Part shown: positions 38,021 to 48,200 of the stretch, one piece after another | Numbering within the stretch: position 1 is the stretch's first letter | Layout: every line of letters begins with the position of its first letter | Assembly: GCA_965263285.1 (NCBI GenBank) | Contig: CBDHHD010000004.1 | Location: 806,001 to 870,000, forward strand | Length of the DNA stretch: 64,000 nucleotides | Direction: 5' to 3' | DNA from: JASGCP01 sp965263285 | Lineage (GTDB): Bacteria > Bacteroidota > Bacteroidia > Chitinophagales > Chitinophagaceae | Position numbers and translations under genes: made by a program | The notes under the pieces: model-generated | What the model was told of the DNA's origin: nothing | The model's database searches: none | Seen by the model: the letters and a program-made list of their open reading frames with translations, nothing else

Positions 38021-38105
38021 AATTACAATTTGAAGCAAATCACAATAAGGATTATTCCGTTGTGAAAACATTTAAAGCGGCTCATAAGGGTCGCTTTCTT
38101 TTTTA
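38021..38105 (+). ncRNA. tracrRNA
   Basis: The anti-repeat AATTACAATTTGAAGCAAAT then CACAAT (38021-38046) is complementary to the first ~26 nt of the minus-strand crRNA repeat, with a one-base bulge. It is followed by AAGGATTATTCCGTTGTGAA AACAT, the nexus region typical of Bacteroidota II-C tracrRNAs, and an AAAGCG / CGCTTT terminator hairpin (38074-38097) with a T-run. It is transcribed divergently from cas9 in the 5' gap. This orientation proves the crRNA strand. The 3' flank 38106-38380 has no gene. Confidence 0.9.
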
Positions 38106-38382
38106 TATCTACTACTATTGATTGCATAAAATTATTATTTTAAGTACGGCAATTTAAAAATAGTATCATTAATTTAGCGTCTAAAATACCAAAAAGCGCT
38201 AACAAATCCAAAAAAAATAATATTGCTTATGTCAATGCTTTTTTGTAGTTATCAAGTAGCTCAATCATTTAGCTACATGCACTTATCATCTATACCAATT
38301 TTTATTAATATCTTAGGAAATATAAAAATACAGTCATCTCTTAACAACCTGAAAAATAGTCATGCTCCATTTTATAAATAAC

Positions 38383-38390
38383 TATCTTTG
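38383..38390 (+). promoter_or_regulatory. Candidate -7 promoter element of gpmI
   Basis: TATCTTTG matches TAnnTTTG and lies 20 bases before the gpmI ATG, giving a short leader. No clear -33 box is seen. Confidence 0.45.
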
Positions 38391-38410
38391 TATAATAAAT
38401 TCATTATATT

Positions 38411-39955
38411 ATGACAAAGAAAAAAGCTATTCTTATTATTATGGATGGGTGGGGATTAGGCAAAAAGAAATCAGCCGATGCCATACAAAACGCAAAAACT
38501 CCTTTTATATCTTCTCTCTATCAAAAATACCCCCATAGCACACTCATTACTTTTGGAGAACAAGTAGGCTTACCAGAAGGACAAATGGGCAATAGCGAAG
38601 TAGGACATCTTAACTTAGGAGCAGGTAGAATTGTATACCAAGAATTACAGAGAATTAACAAAGCCATTAAAACAAATGAATTACAAAAAAATCCAGCTTG
38701 GTTAGCAACCATTGACTATGTAAAGAAAAACAAGAAAGCATTACACCTCATTGGATTGGTAAGCAATGGAGGGGTTCACTCTCATATAAACCACCTAAAA
38801 GCACTTTGTGATAGTAGCCTAAAAGAAGGTGTTTCTCAAGTTTTTATACATGCCTTTACCGACGGGCGCGATTGCGACCCCAAAAGTGCCACACAATTTA
38901 TAAAAGAACTACAAGCGCATATACAAAACAAACCCATTCATATTTCCACTGTCATAGGTAGGTACTATGCCATGGATAGAGATAAACGATGGGAAAGAAT
39001 TGCATTAGCATATAATGCCTTAGTCAAAGGCGAAGGAAGCCAGTCGAATAATATCCTCCAATCTATAGAAGAATCCTATAAAAAAGGTATTACAGATGAG
39101 TTTTTACAGCCTATCATACAACCTCACCCTTCTTTACCCTCTACCATACAACCCCATGATGGCGTTGTTTTTTTTAACTTCCGCACCGATAGAGGAAGAG
39201 AGCTTACGCAAGTACTAACACAAGAAGACATACCCGATTTCCACATGCATACCTTGCCCCTATACTATACCACTATGACGCGATATAACGAGTCTTTTAA
39301 AAACATACATATTATGTTTGAAGAAGACAACCTCACCCATACCCTTGGAGAAGTAATAGAAAATGTAGGTTATAAACAAATTCGTATAGCGGAAACAGAA
39401 AAATACCCCCATGTAACTTTCTTTTTTAGCGGAGGAAGAGAAAAAGAATTTAAAGGAGAAAAAAGAATCCTTGTAAACTCACCCAAGGTAGCCACCTACG
39501 ATTTACAACCATCCATGAGTGCCTACGAAATAACAGAAAAACTCTTAGTAGAAATTACAAATGAAACAGCTGATTTCATTTGCCTTAACTACGCAAATAC
39601 AGATATGGTAGGTCATACTGGTGTTTTCTCTGCCGCTGTTAAAGCCGTAGAAACTGTTGACACATGTGTAGAAAAGGTGATTACTACTGCAATAGCCCAC
39701 CAATATAGTATCATACTCACTGCCGACCACGGCAACTCAGATTATATGATTAATGAAGATGGTAATCCTAACACCCAGCATAGTATGAACTTGGTACCTA
39801 TTTTTGTTATAGACTCTACTTATAAAGGAGTTGTAAAAGATGGAAAATTAGCCGATGTAGCCCCTACTATTTTAACCTTAATGAACCTCCCTATTCCAAA
39901 AGAAATGACTGGAAATATATTGATTCAATGTAACTATTTAGATGCTAAGTTATGA
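38411..39955 (+). CDS. gpmI: 2,3-bisphosphoglycerate-independent phosphoglycerate mutase, with altered C-terminus
   Basis: The 514-residue Mn-dependent mutase interconverts 3- and 2-phosphoglycerate in glycolysis. Metal and catalytic motifs are IIMDGWGLG (residues 7-16), GNSEVGHLNLGAGR with the phosphorylated serine near 60, HAFTDGRDCDP near 150, YANTDMVGHTG near 395 and TADHGNSDYM near 440. The usual end, PIPKEMTGN(I)LI, is followed by CNYLDAKL. Those last codons and the stop fall in an IS66-like end (39930-39966) that also occurs near cas1. The enzyme core is complete, so it should work. Confidence 0.95.
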   Translation: MTKKKAILIIMDGWGLGKKKSADAIQNAKTPFISSLYQKYPHSTLITFGEQVGLPEGQMGNSEVGHLNLGAGRIVYQELQRINKAIKTNELQKNPAWLATIDYVKKNKKALHLIGLVSNGGVHSHINHLKALCDSSLKEGVSQVFIHAFTDGRDCDPKSATQFIKELQAHIQNKPIHISTVIGRYYAMDRDKRWERIALAYNALVKGEGSQSNNILQSIEESYKKGITDEFLQPIIQPHPSLPSTIQPHDGVVFFNFRTDRGRELTQVLTQEDIPDFHMHTLPLYYTTMTRYNESFKNIHIMFEEDNLTHTLGEVIENVGYKQIRIAETEKYPHVTFFFSGGREKEFKGEKRILVNSPKVATYDLQPSMSAYEITEKLLVEITNETADFICLNYANTDMVGHTGVFSAAVKAVETVDTCVEKVITTAIAHQYSIILTADHGNSDYMINEDGNPNTQHSMNLVPIFVIDSTYKGVVKDGKLADVAPTILTLMNLPIPKEMTGNILIQCNYLDAKL

Positions 39956-39966
39956 AGAGATATTAA
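39930..39966 (-). repeat. IS66-like terminal repeat overlapping the gpmI 3' end
   Basis: GTAACTATTTAGATGCTAAG, then TTATGAAGAGATATTAA, is 36/37 identical to the inverse of 29113-29149, and a shorter version lies near 26485. IS66 ends begin GTAA. It supplies the gpmI stop codon. Confidence 0.7.
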
Positions 39967-40150
39967 CAAGTCCAACAATACTCTTTTTGACTAAATACCT
40001 TTTTTAGTTCTTCATAACAATTAATACCATGCTTTTGCAAAGTTGACAAAAAACTTTCTATAGCTACATAAATATCAGCCCCTAATTGACTCCTAAAAGA
40101 AGTAGATATTTTTTGCTTAACCCAACTTAGTAAAAAAGTAGAAAAAAAGC
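39963..40150 (-). pseudogene. C-terminal remnant of an IS66-type transposase
   Basis: Read on the minus strand, the DNA up to the stop at 39963-39965 gives SWVKQKISTSFRSQLGADIY, then VAIESFLSTLQKHGINCYEE and LKKVFSQKEYCWTC. The FR...GA...I.S...T..K.G pattern resembles the end of IS66/ISNCY transposases. It directly adjoins the IS66-like end, as expected for the 3' end of the element. The 5' part is lost at about 40150, where the GATACTGTCC motif begins. Confidence 0.45.
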
Positions 40151-40181
40151 GATACTGTCCAAAAAAATGTGTAAAATATGG
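40151..40181 (+). repeat. Solo IS-end-like sequence GATACTGTCC..., second copy
   Basis: It matches 23585-23615 apart from one visible base and again lies a short distance before a palindromic RE copy. No transposase attached to it is present in the window. Confidence 0.55.
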
Positions 40182-40245
40182 TTTGAAACTGGCCTAAAAA
40201 ATCGGTTGCAAAATGGCTTTTAAAAAACATAAAAATAAAGAAAGG

Positions 40246-40355
40246 GGCTACATCTTTTTTTGAGGTGCTGGGGGGTATTTGTGTTTTTGTAATTACTCAG
40301 GTATAGGTTCATCATTTATTTTTTATATCCTTTTCTTTCTTTTGTCTTGATACAA
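40246..40355. repeat. Palindromic repeat element RE, copy 5 (truncated half)
   Basis: It starts with GGCTACATCTTTTTTTGAGG TGCTGG and the inner TAATTACTCAGGTATAGG. It stops in the middle of the pyrimidine/purine hairpin, after CTTTTGTCTTGATACA, where the sequence changes to CGGATCTTCC. The break is probably the insertion edge of the IS1634-type element. The rest of 39956-40444 is IS debris. Confidence 0.8.
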
Positions 40356-40444
40356 CGGATCTTCCTATGAAATTTAACGATAAAATCTGTGGAATGCCTT
40401 TGTAGCATTGACTTTACAGAAAAAAAGCATTAATTTTTTAATAT

Positions 40445-42067
40445 CTACAAAACCATGGTATGTAATTTTATTTTTAATTTATGTAAAATATTGGTCTGAT
40501 CTTCATTGAAAACATCAGGTACTTTCTTTATTTGAATATCTTTGTTTTTATAAATTTGATATTGAATAGCATTGAGACTTTCTAATATACTAGCTTGTGT
40601 TAACCCAAGTGTTTTGCATTCGTCCCATATATATTTCATTATTATATAACCTAACATGCATACAAACACATGTCCCCTTGTTCTACTTTCTTTTCTAACA
40701 TACACTGGCTGTATTTCTTCAAAGCTTTGTTTAAAAGTTCTAAATGCTTGCTCTACCAAGGCTACATCTTTGTACTTTTGATGTATATATTCCTTATCCC
40801 CATCTCTTTCATTTACATTCGTTTTAATAACATAACAATCATCTAATTTGCTTTTTTCTGCCCATTGCTCTTGATTTATCATGATACTAAAAACACGATC
40901 CTGCTGTTTTATTTCTATATATTCTGTAGCCTTATATTTACTTATTTTATCTTGAATTTTCTTTGTCATAGTCTCTGTCTTCGCATAGGGATGTTCTAAT
41001 AAATGTTTGTTTGCTTTTTCAATGAGTTCTCGTATTTTGTTTATCATACTATTCCTATTAGCTTGAACCTCTGCAGCACGATAAGGATTTCTTCTTAATA
41101 ATAATCTCTCTTCTTTATAGATAACTTCAGTTAAGTCTTCATCAAATAAACCTATTTGTATTATGTTGTCTTTTAATAATGTCTCTATTTCGGGACTCGT
41201 AATAGAGGTTATATAATGCCAATTTAAATCTTTTATCTCTTCAATCCCATTTTTCTTAAGCATCCCTTTATCTCCCACCATTACCACATTCTTAACACCA
41301 AAATTATCCTTCAATTTATTAAATTGGTCAGATACTGTTTTGGTATCATTCGTGTTACCTTTAAACACTTGAACACTAACAGGATAGCCTGCATCGTCAC
41401 AAAGCAATCCAACAACGATTTGCATCTTCCCTCTTTTTTTGTCTCTATTATAACCAAAGGTAGCCAACTCGTTTTTCTCCCCTTCAAAATACACAGAAGT
41501 AACATCATATAAATATAAGGTAGGTATATCCTTGCCTTTATGTCGAATATTAAATAGTCTTTGCTCTATCTTTTCTTGATTTTTGCTTAACCAATCTAAA
41601 TTTTCATATAAATCATCCTCATTAAATTTATCAAGAGAAAGGAGACTGCTTGCATCATTTATTTTTACCCATTCTTTAGCCAAATATAATCTTGATCTTT
41701 GATTAAGCACTCTGCCAATTATTTGAAACAAGGCTAATGTAGATTGGCGGATATCTTTCCCTAAAGACGCTTCAATACCTAGCCTCTTAACAATTTCTAA
41801 AACACAAAAACTGCCCCCAACAGATTTCCCCTGAATAATTTGCCCACTATTCTCAACAACACTATTAAGAATATGGTCAATATGCTGCTCGGTGTCTTTA
41901 TTCTTTTTTAAATAATCTTTTATAAGAGCAACAATAGGATCAGGGCAATGTGTTAAATTAGCTACATATTTTTTACGAACCTTATTCCCTTCTCTATACG
42001 ATTCTGTTAAATAGACAGTCTTATAAATTTTATTACCCTTTTTGCGCCTGGATTCTTGTATATACAT
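40445..42067 (-). CDS. IS1634-family (IS4 superfamily) transposase
   Basis: The 540-residue DDE transposase has LYLYDVTSVYFEGEKNELA (first aspartate, near 187), VVMVGDKGMLKKNG (second aspartate, near 265) and VALVEQAFRTFKQSFEEIQPVYVRKESRTRGHVF, whose VEQAFR is the Y(2)R(3)E(6)K-type glutamate region. The N-terminus IQESRRKKGNKIYKTVYL is typical of IS1634. The frame is complete. Exact element ends were not resolved; the left edge probably lies where RE copy 5 is cut at about 40355. It sits 156 bases beyond the NRPS stop. Confidence 0.85.
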   Translation of the reverse strand: MYIQESRRKKGNKIYKTVYLTESYREGNKVRKKYVANLTHCPDPIVALIKDYLKKNKDTEQHIDHILNSVVENSGQIIQGKSVGGSFCVLEIVKRLGIEASLGKDIRQSTLALFQIIGRVLNQRSRLYLAKEWVKINDASSLLSLDKFNEDDLYENLDWLSKNQEKIEQRLFNIRHKGKDIPTLYLYDVTSVYFEGEKNELATFGYNRDKKRGKMQIVVGLLCDDAGYPVSVQVFKGNTNDTKTVSDQFNKLKDNFGVKNVVMVGDKGMLKKNGIEEIKDLNWHYITSITSPEIETLLKDNIIQIGLFDEDLTEVIYKEERLLLRRNPYRAAEVQANRNSMINKIRELIEKANKHLLEHPYAKTETMTKKIQDKISKYKATEYIEIKQQDRVFSIMINQEQWAEKSKLDDCYVIKTNVNERDGDKEYIHQKYKDVALVEQAFRTFKQSFEEIQPVYVRKESRTRGHVFVCMLGYIIMKYIWDECKTLGLTQASILESLNAIQYQIYKNKDIQIKKVPDVFNEDQTNILHKLKIKLHTMVL

Positions 42068-42223
42068 AAAAATATCTACATTAAAAAAAGCAAATATAGT
42101 TTATTTTATTGATTATAAAAGTTAAATTATAGTTAAAGTCGCAGGTACATTTAACATATTTTTTGAACGACACATAACACAACTATTTGATAATAAAGCA
42201 ATTGTGTATTTTTTTTACACATT

Positions 42224-45200
42224 TTAACAAAGGAACATCCGTTTTAACAATGTTCTTTGCTTAACAACATCTACTATTTCATCTTCTTTTTTAATGATAT
42301 CTTGATGACTAACTTGCATTTCTATTAGTTTAATATTTTCTATAGAAACAAATTTATCTACATTATTATAATGCAATGATAATTTATATTGAAAAGAATC
42401 AGGAATGTCATTTTTGTCGGGTAACATCGCTTTAAACAAAACACAACGGCTATATATTAGTTTGCCAGTTAACGCATCATTATGAAGTTTATATTCAATA
42501 GATCTATTAGCTATTACTCTTTGTTTATAATATTCATCTACATTCAAATTGCCTAACAATTCATTTAATGGTTGTTCTCGCAAACTCAGTTCTTCTTTAT
42601 TTAAAATATTTATTAGCGTTTCATCCATTACAATAGTATCTAATAGATAAATAACAATATCTTTAATGCCTTGTTGTTCTAAATGATAAGCCATTTCTAA
42701 TGCTATCTTTCCTCCTAACGACCAGCCTAATAAAATACGAGGCTCTATTGTTGTGTTATTTTTAATTTCATGTAGATAGTGCTTTGCTAATAAACTTATC
42801 TCACTTATCTTATTATCTGAAAATAAATTATAATTCCCAATGCCATAACATCTATAAGATTCTTGTAATCTATACGCCATATTATAATACACCTCTGCAC
42901 CTGCTCCTCCAGGATGTATCATATAGATTGCTTGTTTCGCAACACTATTGTTTAGCATTAAAATTAAGTCAAATGAAGTTTTTTTATAATTCGCTTGAAC
43001 TGCCAATTCTCTAATAGTAGGGTATTTGAAAATATCTGCTACACTTAAAAATGTACCAAACTCCCTATTTAAAAGACTTGCCAATCTAATCGACAAAATA
43101 CTATTACCCCCAAGTCTAAAAAAACTATTAGTTACACTTATGGTGTTGGGCTCAAGCGATAATAGCGTAGCAAAAATCTGTAATATTCGTAATTCTAACT
43201 TATTAGTTGGAGCTTCCATATTATCTTCTACAAAATTAGCGTCCATATCTAACAGTATCTTTCTATCCAACTTGCCATTTATCGTTAAAGGCATCTGCTC
43301 TATTTGCAACAGCCCTGTAGGCACCATATATTCGGGCAATTGCTTAGACAAATAACTTCTTAATTCTTCTACATCTACTTGTCCCTTAGCCACAAAATAT
43401 CCCACTAAATATTTATTATCTCCTTTCTCATTAACCAATACTACAGCTTGTTCTATAACTTGTTCATCCTTTAATCCTTCAATCCTAGTGTTAAATCCTT
43501 GAATCCTATTCTCTATCTCTCCCAATTCAATTCTGTAGCCCCTTATCTTCACTTGAAAGTCATTCCTCCCTATATATTCAATATTACCATCGGGGTGCAT
43601 TCGCACTACATCTCCTGTTTTATATAGTCGCCCATTTCTATTTTTTTGTTTCTCTTCTTCAGTTTGAAAAGGATTTTTTATAAATCGTTCCGCAGTTAAT
43701 TCAGGTCTATTCAAATATCCTCTTGCTACGCCATCACCTCCAATATATAATTCACCCATAGCGCCTATGGGAATTAATCTAAAAGCATTATTTACTATAT
43801 ATATACTCGTATTGTTCGCTACATCTCCCATCGGTAAAAGATGAGGCAATAATTTTTTGTCTATGATTCTTGATAAACATCCAACAGTAGTTTCAGTAGG
43901 TCCATAATGATGAATCAACATATATGGAACAGATAACATTTTAGATTTTAATGACATACTACTATGCTCCCCCGCTACAATAATTCGACGCAAAGACAAA
44001 CAATCTTTATTTTCATCTTTTAACAAATCATCTATTAACACATCTAAATAACTCGGCGTTACTTTAATTAAGTCAACAGCATTCTTTATTAAATAAGTTA
44101 CATAAGATCCTACATCTCTCTTATGCTCCTTAGATGAAAGAGCAATTGTTTTACCATATATCAATGGTGGAAATAAAACTTGTACAAACCCATCCCATAT
44201 ATAGTCTAGGCTACCACCTACCTGATGAATATCTAAAAAATACTCCTTACGACTCATCCAAAAAAGATAATTCACTATATTTCTATGCTCTACCATAACT
44301 CCTTTAGGATGTCCCGTTGTTCCCGAAGTATAAATAATATATGCTAAAGAACGAGAGCTAATGGTTAATGGTAAATGGTTAATGGTTAATGAATATAATT
44401 CTTTTAGAAATTGTTCATCTGTTAAATTAATAATTGCAAACTGAACATTTTCAATTTTCAATTTGCAATTTGTAATTAAGCACTTAGGTTGAGTGTCTCG
44501 TAAAATAAATAATACCCTTTCTTCAGGATATTCGGGTGAGATAGGGCAATAAGCAGAGCCACTCTTAAGCACTCCTAAAATAGCAATAATCATCCATTCA
44601 CTGCGTTCTAATAACAAACAAATAATATCATCTGCTTTAGTATTGTAATTGTTGTGCAAATAATAAGCTAATTGATTAGCTATACTATTCAACTCTTGGT
44701 AGGTTAATCGCTTCTCCTCAAATACCACCGCTATATTATTCGGTGTTCTTTCCACTTGCTCTTCAAACAGCTGATGTATAGTTTTATCTTTAGGATACTC
44801 TTTTTCAGTTTTGTTATAATCGTATACAAGATAATTGTATTCTTCATTATCTATTAGTATAAGTTCTTGTTCTAATTTATTGTAGCCAATAGGGATTTGT
44901 TGCAATAGCAAAGACATTAATTTTAATAGCCTTTCTATTTGCTTCACCTCAAACAGCTCACCTGCATATTTGATTTCTACACTAAGCGCACCATCTTTCT
45001 CATAAGCCAATACAGTCAATGGATAATCTGTCTTTTCTACTGAAGATAAAAGTATAGGCAATAATGCATGTGCATCTTGATTATCTTTGTTTGTAGGTCT
45101 TGGATAATTCTCATACACTACCATTGTTGCAAATAAACGATCTGAAGCATTGCTATGTAAACCACTTAAATGAGTATGCGTTAGCTGATTCAATTGCTCC

Positions 45201-48200
45201 GTATCTTTCTGAATATTCTTTAATATATTTAATATGCTCTCATTAGAATCATGTCGCACTACCAAGGGTAGTGTGTTGATATACAAGCCTACCGATTGCT
45301 CTATATCATTAATTGGCAACCCTCTGCCTGAAAGCGTTATGCCAATAATGTTCTCATTCCTATTGTCATATACACTTAATGCCTTGCTCCAACACCACAT
45401 GATTAAATTACTCCAGGTAAGTCCCTCTTGTTTAATGAAACTTGACAAAGCACTATATTCTTTATCCTTTATCTTGATAATTTTCGAGATGGGTTCTTGA
45501 ATAAATTTGTAGTCTAACAGATTAATACCGTTCGCCTCTTGTTTTCTCAATCCCCTTACTTCTATCGTTCTTTCTACACCGGATAGATAATCTACCCACC
45601 ATCTATCATGTGTATTATTTTTACTTTTTACTTGCAGATATTCTTGTGCCCTCAAATAGGCTTGATCCTCTAATAGTTCAACTGGTGTATTTTGATTTAT
45701 TAAACTATTATAAACTTCATGAATATAATTTAATAAATTAGGATTGCTCCATCCATCACTGATTGCATGATGATTACTATATAAAACTACAAACTCTTCT
45801 TTATCTACTTGTATCAAATAAACCCTTAATAAATTACCCTTTGCTAAATCATAGTCCTCTTTCCTATCTTCTATTCGAATACCCTCTATCGCTTTTTCTT
45901 TATTTCTCTTATCCTGAATATCTCTAAATCGATAATCTAATGTTACCTTCTTATCTATAATCTGCACTATCTCTTCTTCCCAATTAAACCGAACTCTTAG
46001 TCCAGGATAACGATCCAATACTTGTTGCCATGACTGAATAAAATAATCCTCATTCACTTGGCTTTTATATTTCCATAATAACTGAACCTTATACGCATCG
46101 TCTCCTTCAGACTTACTCAAATAATGATAGATAAATCCTGCTTGTAAACTATTGGCTACATAAATGGCTTGTATCTCATTTTCTTGTTGCAATCTATTGA
46201 GCAAATCTTTGCTTAATAGATAATTGATGTCACTTAGAGTAAGATAATATCTATTGAATGATTGAATATAATTAGTAATAACAATCATTTCTTGCTTAAA
46301 ATATATTGAAAGATTATCTATATATTCCTTAGTCAGCCTTCCTCGTATTGAAAATCCCAAAACACCATTTGCACCCACTCCCCCATTGATATCTAACCAA
46401 AGATTGCTTTTATTTTTATTAGATACCGACATCCCACTTGATTCATTTGTTAAAAACCAATCTTGTTGCTCTTCTTTCTTAAATACCCCCAAGTAGTTGA
46501 AGCTAATCTTTGGCAAATGCTTATACCCTCTTATAAATCCATAGCCAATGCCTTTATTGGGGATTCTTCGCAACTCCTCCTTTACTTCAACAATTGACTC
46601 TTGCACATTATCATATATAGGCAAATGAATAGGTATAATACTCGTAAACCAGCCCATTGTCTTAGAAATATCTATATCGTCTTGTAACGACTCTCTCCCA
46701 TGACCTTCTAATAAAATAGATACCTCCTGCTCATCAAATAGCTTTCCTAAGGCTCTTGCTAAGGCAGTTAATAACAAATCGTTTATCTCTGTATGAAATA
46801 CTTGATTCGCAGATAGCAATAGATAATTAGTTATATCACTATCTATTGTAATAGTTGTAAAACAACTCTCTTCTTGTATAAGAATCTTTGATGAGATCTT
46901 TGCAATATTTTTTTGGACTTTATTCTCTATCCCTTCCCAATAAGTTAATTCATTAGGATATTTTGTTATGTACTCTTTCCCCAAATTTACCCATTGGCGA
47001 TAGCTCGTTCGTTTAGCTAATAGCTTCTTGCCTGCATACACTGTTTCTATATCTTCCAACAAAATACGCCAACTCACTGCATCAATAATAAGATGATGTG
47101 CAGCAATAAATATTCTCGCTGTCTTGTTTTTATATCCCCATATATAAGCTATCTGATAGGTCTTCCCTTCGTAGATGTTAAAACCATCTTGCCAACTCGT
47201 ATATTGCTTTTTTAATTTCTCTTCAAATTCACTAGTCCCCTCTTGTTCATTCCATTCTCGAATATCAAGTACTTCTAATGGTGTTACTTCTTTCTTACTA
47301 TCATAATATTGAATAATATTTTCATCTGTATCTTTTCTATAGGAAAGTCTAAAGGCATCATGCTGTTCAACAATTTTTTCTATCGCTATCTTCAATTTTT
47401 CTATTTCTAATTCTGGGGACTCTATTAAAAAAGATTGATTGTAATGATGCTCATTAGTCAGTTTTAATTCAAAAAAATATTGTTGTATCGGCAATAAGTT
47501 CAACTCGCCTGATAGTTTGCCTTGTTCAGATAGATACACTTTAATTTGATAGTTACTCAATACATGCGCTACCATTCTTTCGATGGTTCTATGTTCAAAA
47601 ACATCCTTCACACTCAATTCCTTTCCTAATTCACTTCTCACCCTACTACTCAACTGAATAGACTTAATACTATCTCCTCCTACCCTAAAAAAATCATCTT
47701 GTACACCAATACTGTTATTGCCTAATAATTTCTCCCAAATAGATAGTAGCTGTTGTTCTAATTCATTTTTAGGGGCTTTATATTCTTTGCTATCAGCAAG
47801 AGTGTGTTCTATGTCTAACAATGCCTTTCTATCCAATTTGCCATTCACCGTTAAAGGCATCTGCTCTATTTGCAACAGCCCTGTAGGCACCATATAGTCA
47901 GGCAATTGCTTAGACAAATAGCTTCTCAATTCTTCTACATCTACCTGTTCCTTAGCCACAAAATATCCCACTAAGTATTTATTATCTCCTTTATCATTAA
48001 CCAATACTACAGCTTGTTCAATAACTTGTTCATCCTTTAATCCTTCAATCCTAGTCTGAAATCCTTGAATCCTAATCTCTATCTCTCCCAATTCAATTCT
48101 ATAGCCCCTTATCTTCACTTGAAAGTCATTTCTACCTATATATTCAATATTGCCATCGGGGAGCATTCGCACTATGTCTCCTGTTTTATATAATCTCCCA

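Larger units (their letters stand above)
42224..46215 (-). other. NRPS module 5: C-A-T-TE (termination module)
   Basis: C domain HHAISDGW is at about 45750-45776. A-domain core YTSGTTG is at about 44311-44340. T domain FFRLGGNSILS is at about 43098-43126. Thioesterase GWSLGGK is at about 42709-42726, with a late histidine in SHQDII. The hand-read specificity code is D-G-Q-K-I-A-H-V-G-K. The lysine at position 4 resembles Asn/Asp-type pockets, but no known code matches, so the substrate is left open. The C domain is of the type that follows an E domain. Confidence 0.85.
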
